DNA of 54,287 bases from Neosynechococcus sphagnicola sy1. GTDB lineage: Bacteria > Cyanobacteriota > Cyanobacteriia > Neosynechococcales > Neosynechococcaceae. The stretch is taken from positions 1-54,287 of the forward strand of contig NZ_JJML01000014.1 of the NCBI RefSeq assembly GCF_000775285.1. The letters run 5' to 3'. The first letter of the stretch is position 1. Each line of letters opens with the position of its first letter. Shown piece by piece: positions 9,726-16,435 of the stretch. The position numbers and the translations under genes were made by a program. The notes under the pieces are model-generated. The model worked only from the letters and a program-made list of their open reading frames with translations. It was not told the DNA's origin and did not search any database.

Positions 9726-9955
9726 GGTCTACTTCCCTAATAAAGATGGGGCTGTCTTTTCAGGAACCGGACACGATACAAGTTTCTGACAAACTAGAAA
9801 AGATGGGATAGTACCCACCCAGGTACTTTTTTGGGTAAGGCACAGACCAAAATCCTACGAGGGGCATCAGGGAACCTCAACTTTTGTATTGAATATTGAC
9901 ATTTTGGAGATGAGGGTTCTCAAGGCAGTGCCACAACCTGTAACTCAAGCCGTAG
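9726..9955. other. Upstream region of the TcB/TcC gene
   Basis: About 230 bp with no gene that I can support. It must contain the promoter of the minus-strand toxin gene if that gene is transcribed alone, but I see no clear sigma-70 pair or operator. It leads into the self-complementary segment that starts at 9956. Confidence 0.5.
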
Positions 9956-10124
9956 AATGGGGCGCGAGATAAGCGGAACTCCGACTTGAACGATGCGGAA
10001 GCATCGGACGACCAAGGAGTGAAGTGCAACGGAATCCGAAGGATTCTGCTTCATCGAGTAGTTGGGCAGATTGCGAGCTGAAGATTGGAGGTATAACAAA
10101 CTCGATGAAGTTTCGCGCCCCATT
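9956..10124. other. Structured, self-complementary segment (candidate ncRNA or folded DNA element)
   Basis: A perfect 12-bp inverted repeat (AATGGGGCGCGA at 9956-9967 with its complement at 10113-10124) encloses three more perfect stems. These are CGATGC-GGAA-GCATCG (9991-10006, a GNRA loop on the plus strand), GAATCC-GAA-GGATTC (10032-10046), and an 11-bp stem CTTCATCGAGT (10049-10059) with its complement at 10100-10110. ACTCC and GGAGT can pair around the first hairpin. Immediately right, TTGGGCGA (10123-10130) pairs with TCGCCCAA (10152-10159). I see no reading frame with family similarity on either strand. The nested stems suggest a structured RNA, or a foldable single-stranded DNA given the adjacent attC-like site. 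I recognise no known RNA family. Confidence 0.55.
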
Positions 10125-10153
10125 GGGCGAGCAGGCGAGCCCAGCGAGAGATC

Positions 10154-10263
10154 GCCCAACGACCTCAAACTCAGCGACTGCGGAGTGCGGCGCGGCACCT
10201 GCATGGTGGGTGGAAGCAGGTGCTGTGATGCACGGAGCGGTTCGCTGCAGCGCATGGTTAGGC
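10154..10263 (-). other. attC-like recombination site (downstream of the HEPN-like cassette gene)
   Basis: Read on the minus strand: GCCTAAC (10263-10257), a short spacer, CAGCGA, a variable stem containing GCACCTGC and its complement, TCGCTGA, then GTTGGGC (10160-10154). Outer core sites RYYYAAC/GTTRRRY with inner complementary boxes are the architecture of integron attC sites. The stop codon TAA of the preceding gene lies within GCCTAAC, as is typical for gene cassettes. No integron integrase is seen in the window. Confidence 0.72.
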
Positions 10264-10938
10264 CATTTTGGGGACATATCGATTGTGTAGTTGAGCAAAC
10301 AAGCTGAAGGTAGGCCACAGTTCTTCGGGGATGCGCTCAAGCTCCTCGTCCGTGAAATGCCAGTGCGAGCCTTCGTGTATGAAAGTGTTCCGTTTGGTGT
10401 TGATGGTGAGGAAGAAATTGAAGTGTTGAGTGTAATCAAGCTCCGCGGGCTTGGTGAGTTCAGCCAAAGCGAAGTTCCACTTCTCGGAGGTTAAGGCGGG
10501 AAGCAACCGCTCACGCTTGTCGCGGGAATAACGGTAGTCCTGCAAGAGCCTCTCGCGTAGCGGCTCCTCTAGCTGCTTCGCTCGCATGACGTTCTGGCAC
10601 AGTTCAGTGGTCAACGCATCCCATAGCGTACAGAACAGCAGAGGAATGACGATGCGAGTGTCTGTCTTGTTGGTGTAAACGTGGTCGGCAATTCCGTCCG
10701 GGTCAGGCGGGGGATTGGCGTGTCGGAGGAAGTAAAAGTCCTGGATGGAGTTTACGAGAACAAGAGCGTTGAGGCCGAAGTGGACGCGCTGGGCTCGAAT
10801 CGTTTTGCCGCAATGCTTACAGGGGGTTCCGCAGATCTGTAGAATGGGAACTCTGTAAACGCGGTCGCAGCTCTGACAAATGTAGAAGTCCGCGATAAGC
10901 GTGCTCCACGGCTGGGATTGGACTTCCGAAATGTTCAC
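10258..10938 (-). CDS. Cassette-borne zinc-ribbon protein with HEPN-like RNxxxH motif
   Basis: 226 aa from a GTG at 10938. This start lies 13 nt after the GTTAGGC end of the upstream attC-like site, and the stop falls inside the downstream site: a textbook integron-cassette layout. The N-terminus has a probable zinc ribbon (CQSC at 21-24, then C36, C40 and C43, the last in CKHC). The C-terminal half is helical and contains RNTFIH at 183-188, which fits the R-N-x3-H active-site motif of HEPN ribonucleases. I recognise no named family. HEPN proteins are often toxins or antiphage RNases, and cassettes often carry such genes, but here function is inferred from one motif and context. Its base composition is more GC-rich than the AT-rich repeats to its left. 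Confidence 0.7.
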   Translation of the reverse strand: MNISEVQSQPWSTLIADFYICQSCDRVYRVPILQICGTPCKHCGKTIRAQRVHFGLNALVLVNSIQDFYFLRHANPPPDPDGIADHVYTNKTDTRIVIPLLFCTLWDALTTELCQNVMRAKQLEEPLRERLLQDYRYSRDKRERLLPALTSEKWNFALAELTKPAELDYTQHFNFFLTINTKRNTFIHEGSHWHFTDEELERIPEELWPTFSLFAQLHNRYVPKMA

Positions 10939-10951
10939 GGCGTTGCTAGTG

Positions 10952-11037
10952 GCCTAACGGCTGAATTCAGCGGCGGCAGACAACCTCGAACTCTCAATAA
11001 ATGTCTTTCGTCCGTCCGCTGCCACGCAGTGTTATGC
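10952..11037 (-). other. attC-like recombination site (upstream of the HEPN-like cassette gene)
   Basis: Read on the minus strand: GCATAAC (11037-11031), spacer, CAGCGGAC, variable loop, CCGCTGA, spacer, GTTAGGC (10958-10952). The inner CAGCGG and CCGCTG boxes (11021-11016 and 10973-10968) are complementary, as are the outer cores apart from one mismatch. It has the same orientation and box order as the site at 10154-10263, so together they bound one cassette of about 0.8 kb. It lies about 60 bp past the helicase stop codon. Confidence 0.72.
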
Positions 11038-11094
11038 CGCAATTATTTAGCAACACTTTAAACTTTAAAATCCCTGAATTTTCCAGGTTCTATG

Positions 11095-13770
11095 TTAAAT
11101 AATTTGATTTAGGTTAGTCATCCAATTACAATTGCTGCGGCTACAGGCGAGAAAGATTTGACCTGTAGCACCATTTTGTAGCCCTTGCAGGGCAGCACCA
11201 CAGGCTTCACAGGTACGTCCCATAAACTGAGCGTACTGGGTTGCATCTTGCCGATTCATGTTGCGACCCTGCTGTAAATGAGTTACACAGCTAATTCGAG
11301 GACGTGAATTTGTGTTCTGGGCAGGTTGAGGCCAAAGAGGTTGTGTACACATTTCACAGGAACCGAAGGGAGCTTGATTGTTTTGCAGTCTTTGTGCCAC
11401 ACTTCCTCCGCTATCAGCAGGCAACAGTTGAAGGAAGGTGTACAGGAGATTGACTGTGTTAGGAAGGGCGATTCTGAAAACCGGACTTTGACCGCTGGGA
11501 TTGGTGTAGACCCAAAGAATTTGTTGGTCAACGCCGACAATGCCCATGTTGCTGAAGGAGTCAGAGCGCCAAATTCGAGTGTTAGGCAAACTGGTAACAC
11601 TTGAAGCGATGTCTGAACCACGGGCAATTACATTTGTACCAGGTCGTAAGGATGCTAGGGAGAAGTGTTGAGCAGACTTAAGTTGTGTGGTCCAGTCCAT
11701 TGCAACAGCGTGTTGGGCAGCCGCGAGATCCGATTGAAGAGCCTGCCGAGCTTCACCTGGATTTGGATAAACCGTGATACCAGGGAGGCTGAATTGCCAA
11801 ACGGTGGAGTTGGCTGTATCGTTAAAGGTTAAAGGCAAAACTTGAGAACTACTGCGAAGGCGATCGCTAAATTTACGGAAGATATGAAATGAATCAAGTT
11901 GTTGCCGCACGTAAGCATCATTAAATAGCCCAACAAATTTGCCTTGAGCACGACTAACAGCAACGTTTGCAAGCCGAGATGCTGTACTTTGCATCGTACC
12001 CTGTAGCAACACTCCTACTTTTCTTTGAGGCGTACTATCAACTGCGTCAAAAACGATGAGATGTTGTTCAGAACCCTGAAAGCGATGAACGGTAGAGGCT
12101 TTTACTGCTTCCAGGTGTGTTTCTCTCAGAATGCGGTGAATTAAGCGTGACTGTGCTTTGTAGGGTGTAATAATGCCAATGCTTTCGGTTCCTGCCTGTT
12201 TTGACTTATATGCAATATCTGCGGCTATGAGGGCAGAAATGAGGTTGAAGCGGCTATGAGACTCCTGATCACTAAAACAGAAGGCAGAGGTACGGCTCAG
12301 ATCATAGAAGATGAGGGATTGGCCCGGGTTTGGTTGGGCATCGACAATCGGTTGCGTTCGCGCTTGTACTCCTTCTCCATCCTGAAGTTGATTGTTATAA
12401 AACAGACGATTTGGGATGGCTGAAATGGAGGGATGCATCCGGTACTGGGTTTGTAGCAGCACCATGCGATCGTCCTGTTGGTTTCGGTTGACGCGATCGA
12501 TAATGCCTGCTTTGTCAAAAATGTCGCGTTGTAGCCAGGTTTGAGCATTATCTGTATCTGCTTGAGAGATAGGACCGAGTTGGCGAAAGTCACCAAAGAT
12601 GGCAATTCGTCGCTTCGCCAGTGTTGCAGCATAGACACAGTGAGGGATATAAGCCATGCTGGCTTCGTCGATGATGACTGCATCGAATTGGCGTTCGTAA
12701 ATTTCCTGGGCGATCGCTGCTTTTGAGAGGGTGCAACCAACAACCATTGCTTTTCGGACTAGCTCAGATTCTTTCTGGCGTAACTGCTGTTTTAGAGGTT
12801 GCAGTTCCTCTCGAATCTTGGCGATGCGCTCTTGTAAAGTAGACTTCTGCTGAGTGGTTAAACCAGAGGCACGAGACTGCTGAGTTAACCGTTTCCTTTC
12901 TCGCTCAAGCCACTCAATTTTTTCAATCAGTGGAGCGTTTTGCCTTTTAGCGATGCCCCGAACATTAATTAAGGGATAGTCATCGTAGGTACCGGGGGTG
13001 GCAATACCAAAGCGGAGGATGAAGCCTTCGTTGTAGTAGCTAGATTTACAGAGGTACTTGGCGAGGCTTTTCATTGCAGTATCAACTGCTGTATTGCTGT
13101 GGGCAAGTACCAGGACTGATTCCCCTGCATGGACAAGAGAAGCAACCGTAAGCCCAAGAGTGCTGGTTTTTCCGGTTCCGGGAGGTCCCCAAATGAAGCT
13201 CACCGGATGCTGGAGGACGTGGGTGATCGCCTCTGCCTGATAGGGGTTGTAGTTGAGGGATTGTTGGATTTGAGTTTCGATACGGGCGCGAAAATCATCA
13301 AAGTGGCTATTGTTTGTTGGGTGAGAGGTTGCTGAATCTCTCAGCAGATTCAGAGCTAGCTGGCGGTTTGCGGTTTGGCTAGCCGTGGCGGTGTCGAGCC
13401 GTTTCTGCAACTCCTGAAGGAGAAACCAGGGTTCAGTGGCCATCTTGACTGATGGGACTTGCTCACCGATGTTTCTCTCAATGGCAATGAGGAGATCGAA
13501 GCCCTCAATCGACAGCAGAATTCCCGGATATCGTTGCCTTTGATGAACCAGATCAACTGGGGTGTCATCGGGGAAGCGAATTTCAGTGTCAGTGGTAAAG
13601 GAATAGAGGTGCTTGCCACTACGCTTACCGAGATGGCGACCGTCGGTAATTGTGGTAGTCTGCCCACCTAGCTTTCGTAGGGATTTGATTTCGTCACCGA
13701 GAGCCTGACGGAATTGCTTTTGATATTGGGTAAAAGGTGAAGGGTTAGGTGAAGAGTGGACAGAGTTCAT
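11095..13770 (-). CDS. SF1 DNA/RNA helicase (Upf1/Dna2-like) with C-terminal zinc ribbon
   Basis: 891 aa from ATG 13770; a TTG at 13806 is an in-frame alternative, and neither has a clear ribosome binding site. Superfamily 1 motifs are complete: Walker A GPPGTGKT (195-202), motif Ia LAHSNTAVD, motif II IIDEAS, motif III FGDFRQLGP, motif IV QYRMHPSI, motif V STVHRFQGSE and motif VI NVAVSRAQGK. A coiled segment is inserted between Ia and II. The roughly 300 residues after the helicase core may include a degenerate phospholipase-D-like fold (NVIARG, IVGVDQQILWVYT), which I hold loosely. Cysteine pairs follow, ending in a topoisomerase-type zinc ribbon (CEAC at 854-857, CSRSNC at 876-881). Such standalone helicases occur in defence islands. 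Its neighbours are an integron cassette and a mobile element, which fits but does not prove a defence role. Confidence 0.9.
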   Translation of the reverse strand: MNSVHSSPNPSPFTQYQKQFRQALGDEIKSLRKLGGQTTTITDGRHLGKRSGKHLYSFTTDTEIRFPDDTPVDLVHQRQRYPGILLSIEGFDLLIAIERNIGEQVPSVKMATEPWFLLQELQKRLDTATASQTANRQLALNLLRDSATSHPTNNSHFDDFRARIETQIQQSLNYNPYQAEAITHVLQHPVSFIWGPPGTGKTSTLGLTVASLVHAGESVLVLAHSNTAVDTAMKSLAKYLCKSSYYNEGFILRFGIATPGTYDDYPLINVRGIAKRQNAPLIEKIEWLERERKRLTQQSRASGLTTQQKSTLQERIAKIREELQPLKQQLRQKESELVRKAMVVGCTLSKAAIAQEIYERQFDAVIIDEASMAYIPHCVYAATLAKRRIAIFGDFRQLGPISQADTDNAQTWLQRDIFDKAGIIDRVNRNQQDDRMVLLQTQYRMHPSISAIPNRLFYNNQLQDGEGVQARTQPIVDAQPNPGQSLIFYDLSRTSAFCFSDQESHSRFNLISALIAADIAYKSKQAGTESIGIITPYKAQSRLIHRILRETHLEAVKASTVHRFQGSEQHLIVFDAVDSTPQRKVGVLLQGTMQSTASRLANVAVSRAQGKFVGLFNDAYVRQQLDSFHIFRKFSDRLRSSSQVLPLTFNDTANSTVWQFSLPGITVYPNPGEARQALQSDLAAAQHAVAMDWTTQLKSAQHFSLASLRPGTNVIARGSDIASSVTSLPNTRIWRSDSFSNMGIVGVDQQILWVYTNPSGQSPVFRIALPNTVNLLYTFLQLLPADSGGSVAQRLQNNQAPFGSCEMCTQPLWPQPAQNTNSRPRISCVTHLQQGRNMNRQDATQYAQFMGRTCEACGAALQGLQNGATGQIFLACSRSNCNWMTNLNQII

Positions 13771-13954
13771 GATTGGCGACAGGGACTGTAAATTAGTTTG
13801 TGTCAAAGGTCAAAACAGGATCTAATGAACAAACATACAGAGGCATGACCTTCGCAGTCACCGGACGCAGATAACCTTTTCAACTTAACCGACCAGACGG
13901 CAACGTTCCGGTTCAGAGCGTTTGTTTAGATGGCGAGAAACTGCACTAGGTTTT
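13771..13954. other. Helicase upstream region
   Basis: No gene seen. A hairpin GCACTA (13943-13948) with TAGTGC (13960-13965), followed on the plus strand by a T-run, looks like a weak terminator, but no plus-strand gene leads into it. The stop of the OST-HTH remnant lies in the loop. Confidence 0.4.
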
Positions 13955-14119
13955 TTAAGTAGTGCCATTTTTTTGCTTTCTCCTCACGTAAACTGCCTTA
14001 TTTTTTCGCTGAATCTCAAATAAGTCAATATCCTCAAACAAACCACTCAACTTTGCATATCCGTAGTTGCATGGGTCACATGATTCCTTGCTAAGGACTC
14101 CATTTTTGCGATCGCTCCC
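13955..14119 (-). pseudogene. C-terminal remnant of an OST-HTH/LOTUS (NYN-associated) protein
   Basis: An open frame of 54 codons with no start ends at TAA 13957-13955. It reads KNGVLSKESCDPCNYGYAKL then SGLFEDIDLFEIQRKNKAVY and VRRKQ. The pattern NYGYxKLxxLxExxxLFEI...VYVR is the second half of the OST-HTH/LOTUS domain that ends many bacterial NYN-domain (LabA/DUF88-type) RNases. The NYN domain and the first part of the OST-HTH are missing. The frame breaks at the edge of the decayed duplication (14124 onward), suggesting truncation by the element or by rearrangement. Read by eye, without alignment. Confidence 0.6.
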
Positions 14120-14123
14120 TCAA

Positions 14124-14598
14124 CTTCTCTGCCGTCTTTTGGTCGGTTTTTGCCGCCAATTTGCCGCAATACTGCCGCCACTGCTCAATCCTGGAATCCT
14201 GACTGCTCCAGCGTTCGCCTGGGGAGTCCACAATCCGCCGCAAGTTGCCGCAACCAAATCTTGGGTCCCCGCACGTAGAGATCGCTGGTCTTCTGGTCGG
14301 TTTTAACCTCCACCGCACCAAGGAAATCCCGCCGTCGTTTTTACCCAGTTGCGATTCTGAAACGGTTACGGGGACTGAGGTTTAGCGATTCTGTATACAA
14401 TTGTATATTCCCAGAAGTTGCTACGTGCCATGGTTTTTTATCTGCCTGACAATGCAGATGGCTCCGCAGCAATTCCATTATGGGGTTTTCGCCCCCGACC
14501 CACGGAATGAGAGTCCTTTTGGTAAAGTCAGCAGCCCCCTGATGCAGAGAGACTTCAAAAGCGAGATCGCCGCCGGACGGCAATTCAGAGCGGCTTTT
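14124..14598 (-). pseudogene. Decayed duplicate of the RuvC-like gene's 3' end plus its downstream fragment
   Basis: About 180 bp here (14124-14300) is related to 15281-15447. Both encode, in broken frames, an EQWRxYxGKxAxKTDQKTAEK stretch and an LYVRxPKI stretch. To the right, 14450-14598 shows degraded similarity to the 3' end of the RuvC-like gene at 15448, including the DNA for the KPHDGIADAL segment. So gene end plus flank was duplicated and decayed, and the BrnTA module now lies between the two copies. The source protein of the KTDQKT fragment is not one I recognise. Confidence 0.55.
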
Positions 14599-14687
14599 GA
14601 CGAGATCATTTATCAGCCCGCCGTCAGTGCGAAAGCGCCGCCATATTACAAGAGCGGTTAGCGGCGCTCACTCCGCGCTGAAAGTCT

Positions 14688-14918
14688 CTAGCCGGGTTGG
14701 TGATGATCAAGGCGATCTGCAATCCAGAGCTTGATCAGTGATTGCCGAGTCACGCCCAAGCGGTTGGCTTCTTTATCAAGAGATTGCACCATCCAGTCGG
14801 GAAAATCGACATTCACCCGCTTCGCCTGTAAACCCGGACGGGTTGCTTGCTTAAGATCGAGGTAGGCAGTTATATCTTCGCCTGCCTCAAAACGCTTGTC
14901 GAAATCAGATGCTTTCAT
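14688..14918 (-). CDS. brnA: BrnA-like antitoxin (CopG/RHH type)
   Basis: A 76-aa protein with an N-terminal linker and a C-terminal ribbon-helix-helix-like stretch (RVNVDFPDWMVQSLDKEANR then LGVTRQSLIKLWIADRL). This matches BrnA/CopG-type antitoxins that bind the toxin and repress their own promoter. The start ATG 14918 overlaps the 3' end of the toxin gene by 14 bp, giving the usual toxin-first BrnT-BrnA order and translational coupling. The module lies inside the integrated element between two related decayed fragments, consistent with a stabilising role for the element. Confidence 0.88.
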   Translation of the reverse strand: MKASDFDKRFEAGEDITAYLDLKQATRPGLQAKRVNVDFPDWMVQSLDKEANRLGVTRQSLIKLWIADRLDHHQPG

Positions 14919-15168
14919 AAAGGGCTACCTCCTCGATTCTGAACCGTCTGACCGAGATCAGGCGGACATCGGCTTGACGATAGGTGACGACTGCCGACCA
15001 GTGTTTATCGGCAATCATGCCGATGATCAGAAAGCGCGGCTCGTCTGTGGTTCGGGCCGGAATTTCCAGCCGTAGCGGATCGTCCCAGAGGGCTTGCGCC
15101 TCATCAAAGGAAATCCCATGCTTGGTTTTATTTCCGGCGCTCTTAGCCGGTTCATACTCAAAAGCCAT
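14905..15168 (-). CDS. brnT: BrnT-like toxin (ribonuclease of a type II TA pair)
   Basis: 87 aa from ATG 15168 (MAFEYEPAKSAGNKTKHGIS), or 91 aa from ATG 15180; AGGGG sits just before the inner ATG. The protein shows the BrnT pattern: FEYEPAKSAGNKTKHGISFD, then ALWDDPLRLE, RFLIIGMI, WSAVVTYRQADVRLISVRR and the final E-EVALYE. BrnT toxins have a RelE-like fold and cleave RNA, inhibiting translation until neutralised by BrnA. The length is normal and no inactivating change is visible. The downstream brnA overlaps by 14 bp. Confidence 0.9.
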   Translation of the reverse strand: MAFEYEPAKSAGNKTKHGISFDEAQALWDDPLRLEIPARTTDEPRFLIIGMIADKHWSAVVTYRQADVRLISVRRFRIEEVALYESI

Positions 15169-15280
15169 GACCCCTGACATTAATGGTATAAAAAAGCAAC
15201 AAAAAATATACTATCAATTAACACTAACCAGCACCTTCTGATGCCAAAAATGCTTGTCAACGGATGTTGACATCGCTGGT

Positions 15281-15447
15281 CTTCTCTGCTGTCTTTTGGT
15301 CGGTTTTTACCGCCACTTTACCGACATAATTCCGCCACTGCTCAAGCCAGGAATCCTTACTGATCAAACGTTCCAGCGTTTGCTGGGGGATTCCACAAAT
15401 GCCGCCAGATCCGCCATCGCAATCTTGGGTGAACGGACGTACAGCTT
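15281..15447 (-). pseudogene. Broken gene fragment, paralogous to 14124-14300
   Basis: In one minus-strand frame the DNA encodes ERLISKDSWLEQWRNYVGKV followed by AVKTDQKTAEKTSDVN; in another it encodes LYVRSPKIAMADLA. The copy at 14124-14300 has the same two blocks, also out of frame with each other. Both look like remnants of one short domain (LYVRxPKI, then EQWRxYxGK, then KTDQKTAEK). It lies directly downstream of the RuvC-like gene, so it may have been the next gene of that operon. No family recognised. Confidence 0.5.
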
Positions 15448-15936
15448 TCAATTACTTGCAGATCGCTCCGCAAACAAATGCCGTCGCCCATATTCCAGCA
15501 GGCATAATGCATCAGCAATTCCATCGTGTGGTTTGCGACATCGAGGCAAAACCAGAGCCACGTTTGGAAAGGCTCGACGACAATAGGAGATCGCCGCATC
15601 CTTATCTTTAGTCGTACCTTGCAGAACTACCCGTTTCCAGGTCTGAGGAGGGACAAGTTCAGTCCGAATGCCCAGGACTACCAAGATGCCCAAAATTGAG
15701 CCATACCCAGTTCCAAATTTGAAGGTGCTGCTCACCCCTTGACCCGGCATAGAATGAACCTTCTCCAGAACCGCTAGTGATGGGTTAGCACTTCGGATCA
15801 GTTGCGCGATCGCTCCCAGAACGAGTTCCTTGCCAGCTAGGGGCCTGGGATGAGCGGTCAATGTTCCTGAATGAAGGATGGAGATCGCGCCACTTAAACC
15901 AGGGTCTATGGCGATGAGGGCAGGTGATTGAGTCAA
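15448..15936 (-). CDS. RuvC-like Holliday-junction resolvase (phage/element type)
   Basis: 162 aa from TTG 15936; an ATG at 15969 is the alternative. The TTG is preferred because AGGAGG lies 7-8 nt upstream and TTG overlaps the TGA of the preceding small gene (TTGA). The RNase H-fold active site is visible: first Asp in AIDPGLSGAIS, Glu in AVLEKVHSMPGQGVSSTF, and the C-terminal Asp pair in KPHDGIADALCLLEYGR. It should resolve branched DNA made during replication or recombination of the element, acting as a dimer with Mg2+. The gene is last in the run primase, 114-aa gene, 53-aa gene, resolvase. Its 3' end is partly duplicated at 14450-14598. Confidence 0.85.
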   Translation of the reverse strand: MTQSPALIAIDPGLSGAISILHSGTLTAHPRPLAGKELVLGAIAQLIRSANPSLAVLEKVHSMPGQGVSSTFKFGTGYGSILGILVVLGIRTELVPPQTWKRVVLQGTTKDKDAAISYCRRAFPNVALVLPRCRKPHDGIADALCLLEYGRRHLFAERSASN

Positions 15937-16094
15937 TGATGTTTCCTCCTGTGGTCTAGTCCCTGCCATGTATCTGCCTTTTCTGGCAGCTGCGGCAAAC
16001 CAGCGATCGCCTCAATCAGCCGGTGACACTGGCGTTTCAGGTCGTCTCGCTGATTGCCAGGGTTGCTGCTGTAGGTGCCCGGTGTTTCAGTCAT
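15933..16094 (-). CDS. Small hypothetical protein of the primase operon
   Basis: 53 aa (MTETPGTYSSNPGNQRDDLK then RQCHRLIEAIAGLPQLPEKA). Its ATG overlaps the TGA of the 114-aa gene (ATGA), and its own TGA overlaps the TTG start of the RuvC-like gene. The 3' end also supplies that gene's AGGAGG ribosome binding site. The tight coupling on both sides is the main evidence that it is translated. No family is recognised; it is polar, with one short helix, and has no membrane segment. Confidence 0.6.
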   Translation of the reverse strand: MTETPGTYSSNPGNQRDDLKRQCHRLIEAIAGLPQLPEKADTWQGLDHRRKHH

Positions 16095-16435
16095 GCCTCA
16101 CCTCTCAGAAAATCCAGTCTGCAAGTGGCTTCATGTCCTTCCGGACAAAGCAGCCAGGCTCGGTCTGTCCATTCCTGGCTGTAACCCAGGAATTTATACC
16201 CTGGTCTCCAGCGCTGGATATGGGGGAAATACACTTCAACTCTCTGACCCGCGTGGTAATCGGGCACAGTAGCCGCTGGAAATTGCCAATGAATCACCGC
16301 ACTCCAAGGCACCCGCTTCAAGCCGATGGGTGTTTGCAGCACCACACGTTCGCCCTCGACTTGTTTGACTGGGTAGCCCACTCCAGACCGACCAAATGCG
16401 ATTGCGCCCACGGGGGGATTAGAAATCGCTAGCAT
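16091..16435 (-). CDS. Hypothetical protein of the primase operon
   Basis: A 114-aa protein that I do not recognise. It looks like small beta-barrel-type sequence: IGLKRVPWSAVIHWQFP, DYHAGQRVEVYFPHIQRW and WTDRAWLLCPEGHEATCRLD. One Cys-x-n-Cys pair sits near the C-terminus. It starts within the last 17 nt of the primase gene in another frame and ends in an ATGA overlap with the next small gene, so it is co-translated with the primase. A nucleic-acid-binding accessory role is possible from context only. Confidence 0.7.
   Translation of the reverse strand: MLAISNPPVGAIAFGRSGVGYPVKQVEGERVVLQTPIGLKRVPWSAVIHWQFPAATVPDYHAGQRVEVYFPHIQRWRPGYKFLGYSQEWTDRAWLLCPEGHEATCRLDFLRGEA

Noticed and set aside
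10049..10100. A third attC-like site (GTTGGGC and GTATAAC near 10,060-10,097)
   Set aside because: The cores are in the wrong order for an attC site and no complementary inner boxes are found; the sequence fits better as stems of the structured segment.
9920..10439. Minus-strand frames of 132 and 164 codons across the structured segment and attC-like site
   Set aside because: They run through palindromes and two attC-type cores, and show no protein-like similarity.
13880..13915. A third attC or operator at the AACCG...CGGTT inverted repeat upstream of the helicase
   Set aside because: Only 5-bp arms and no GTTRRRY core; not distinguishable from chance.
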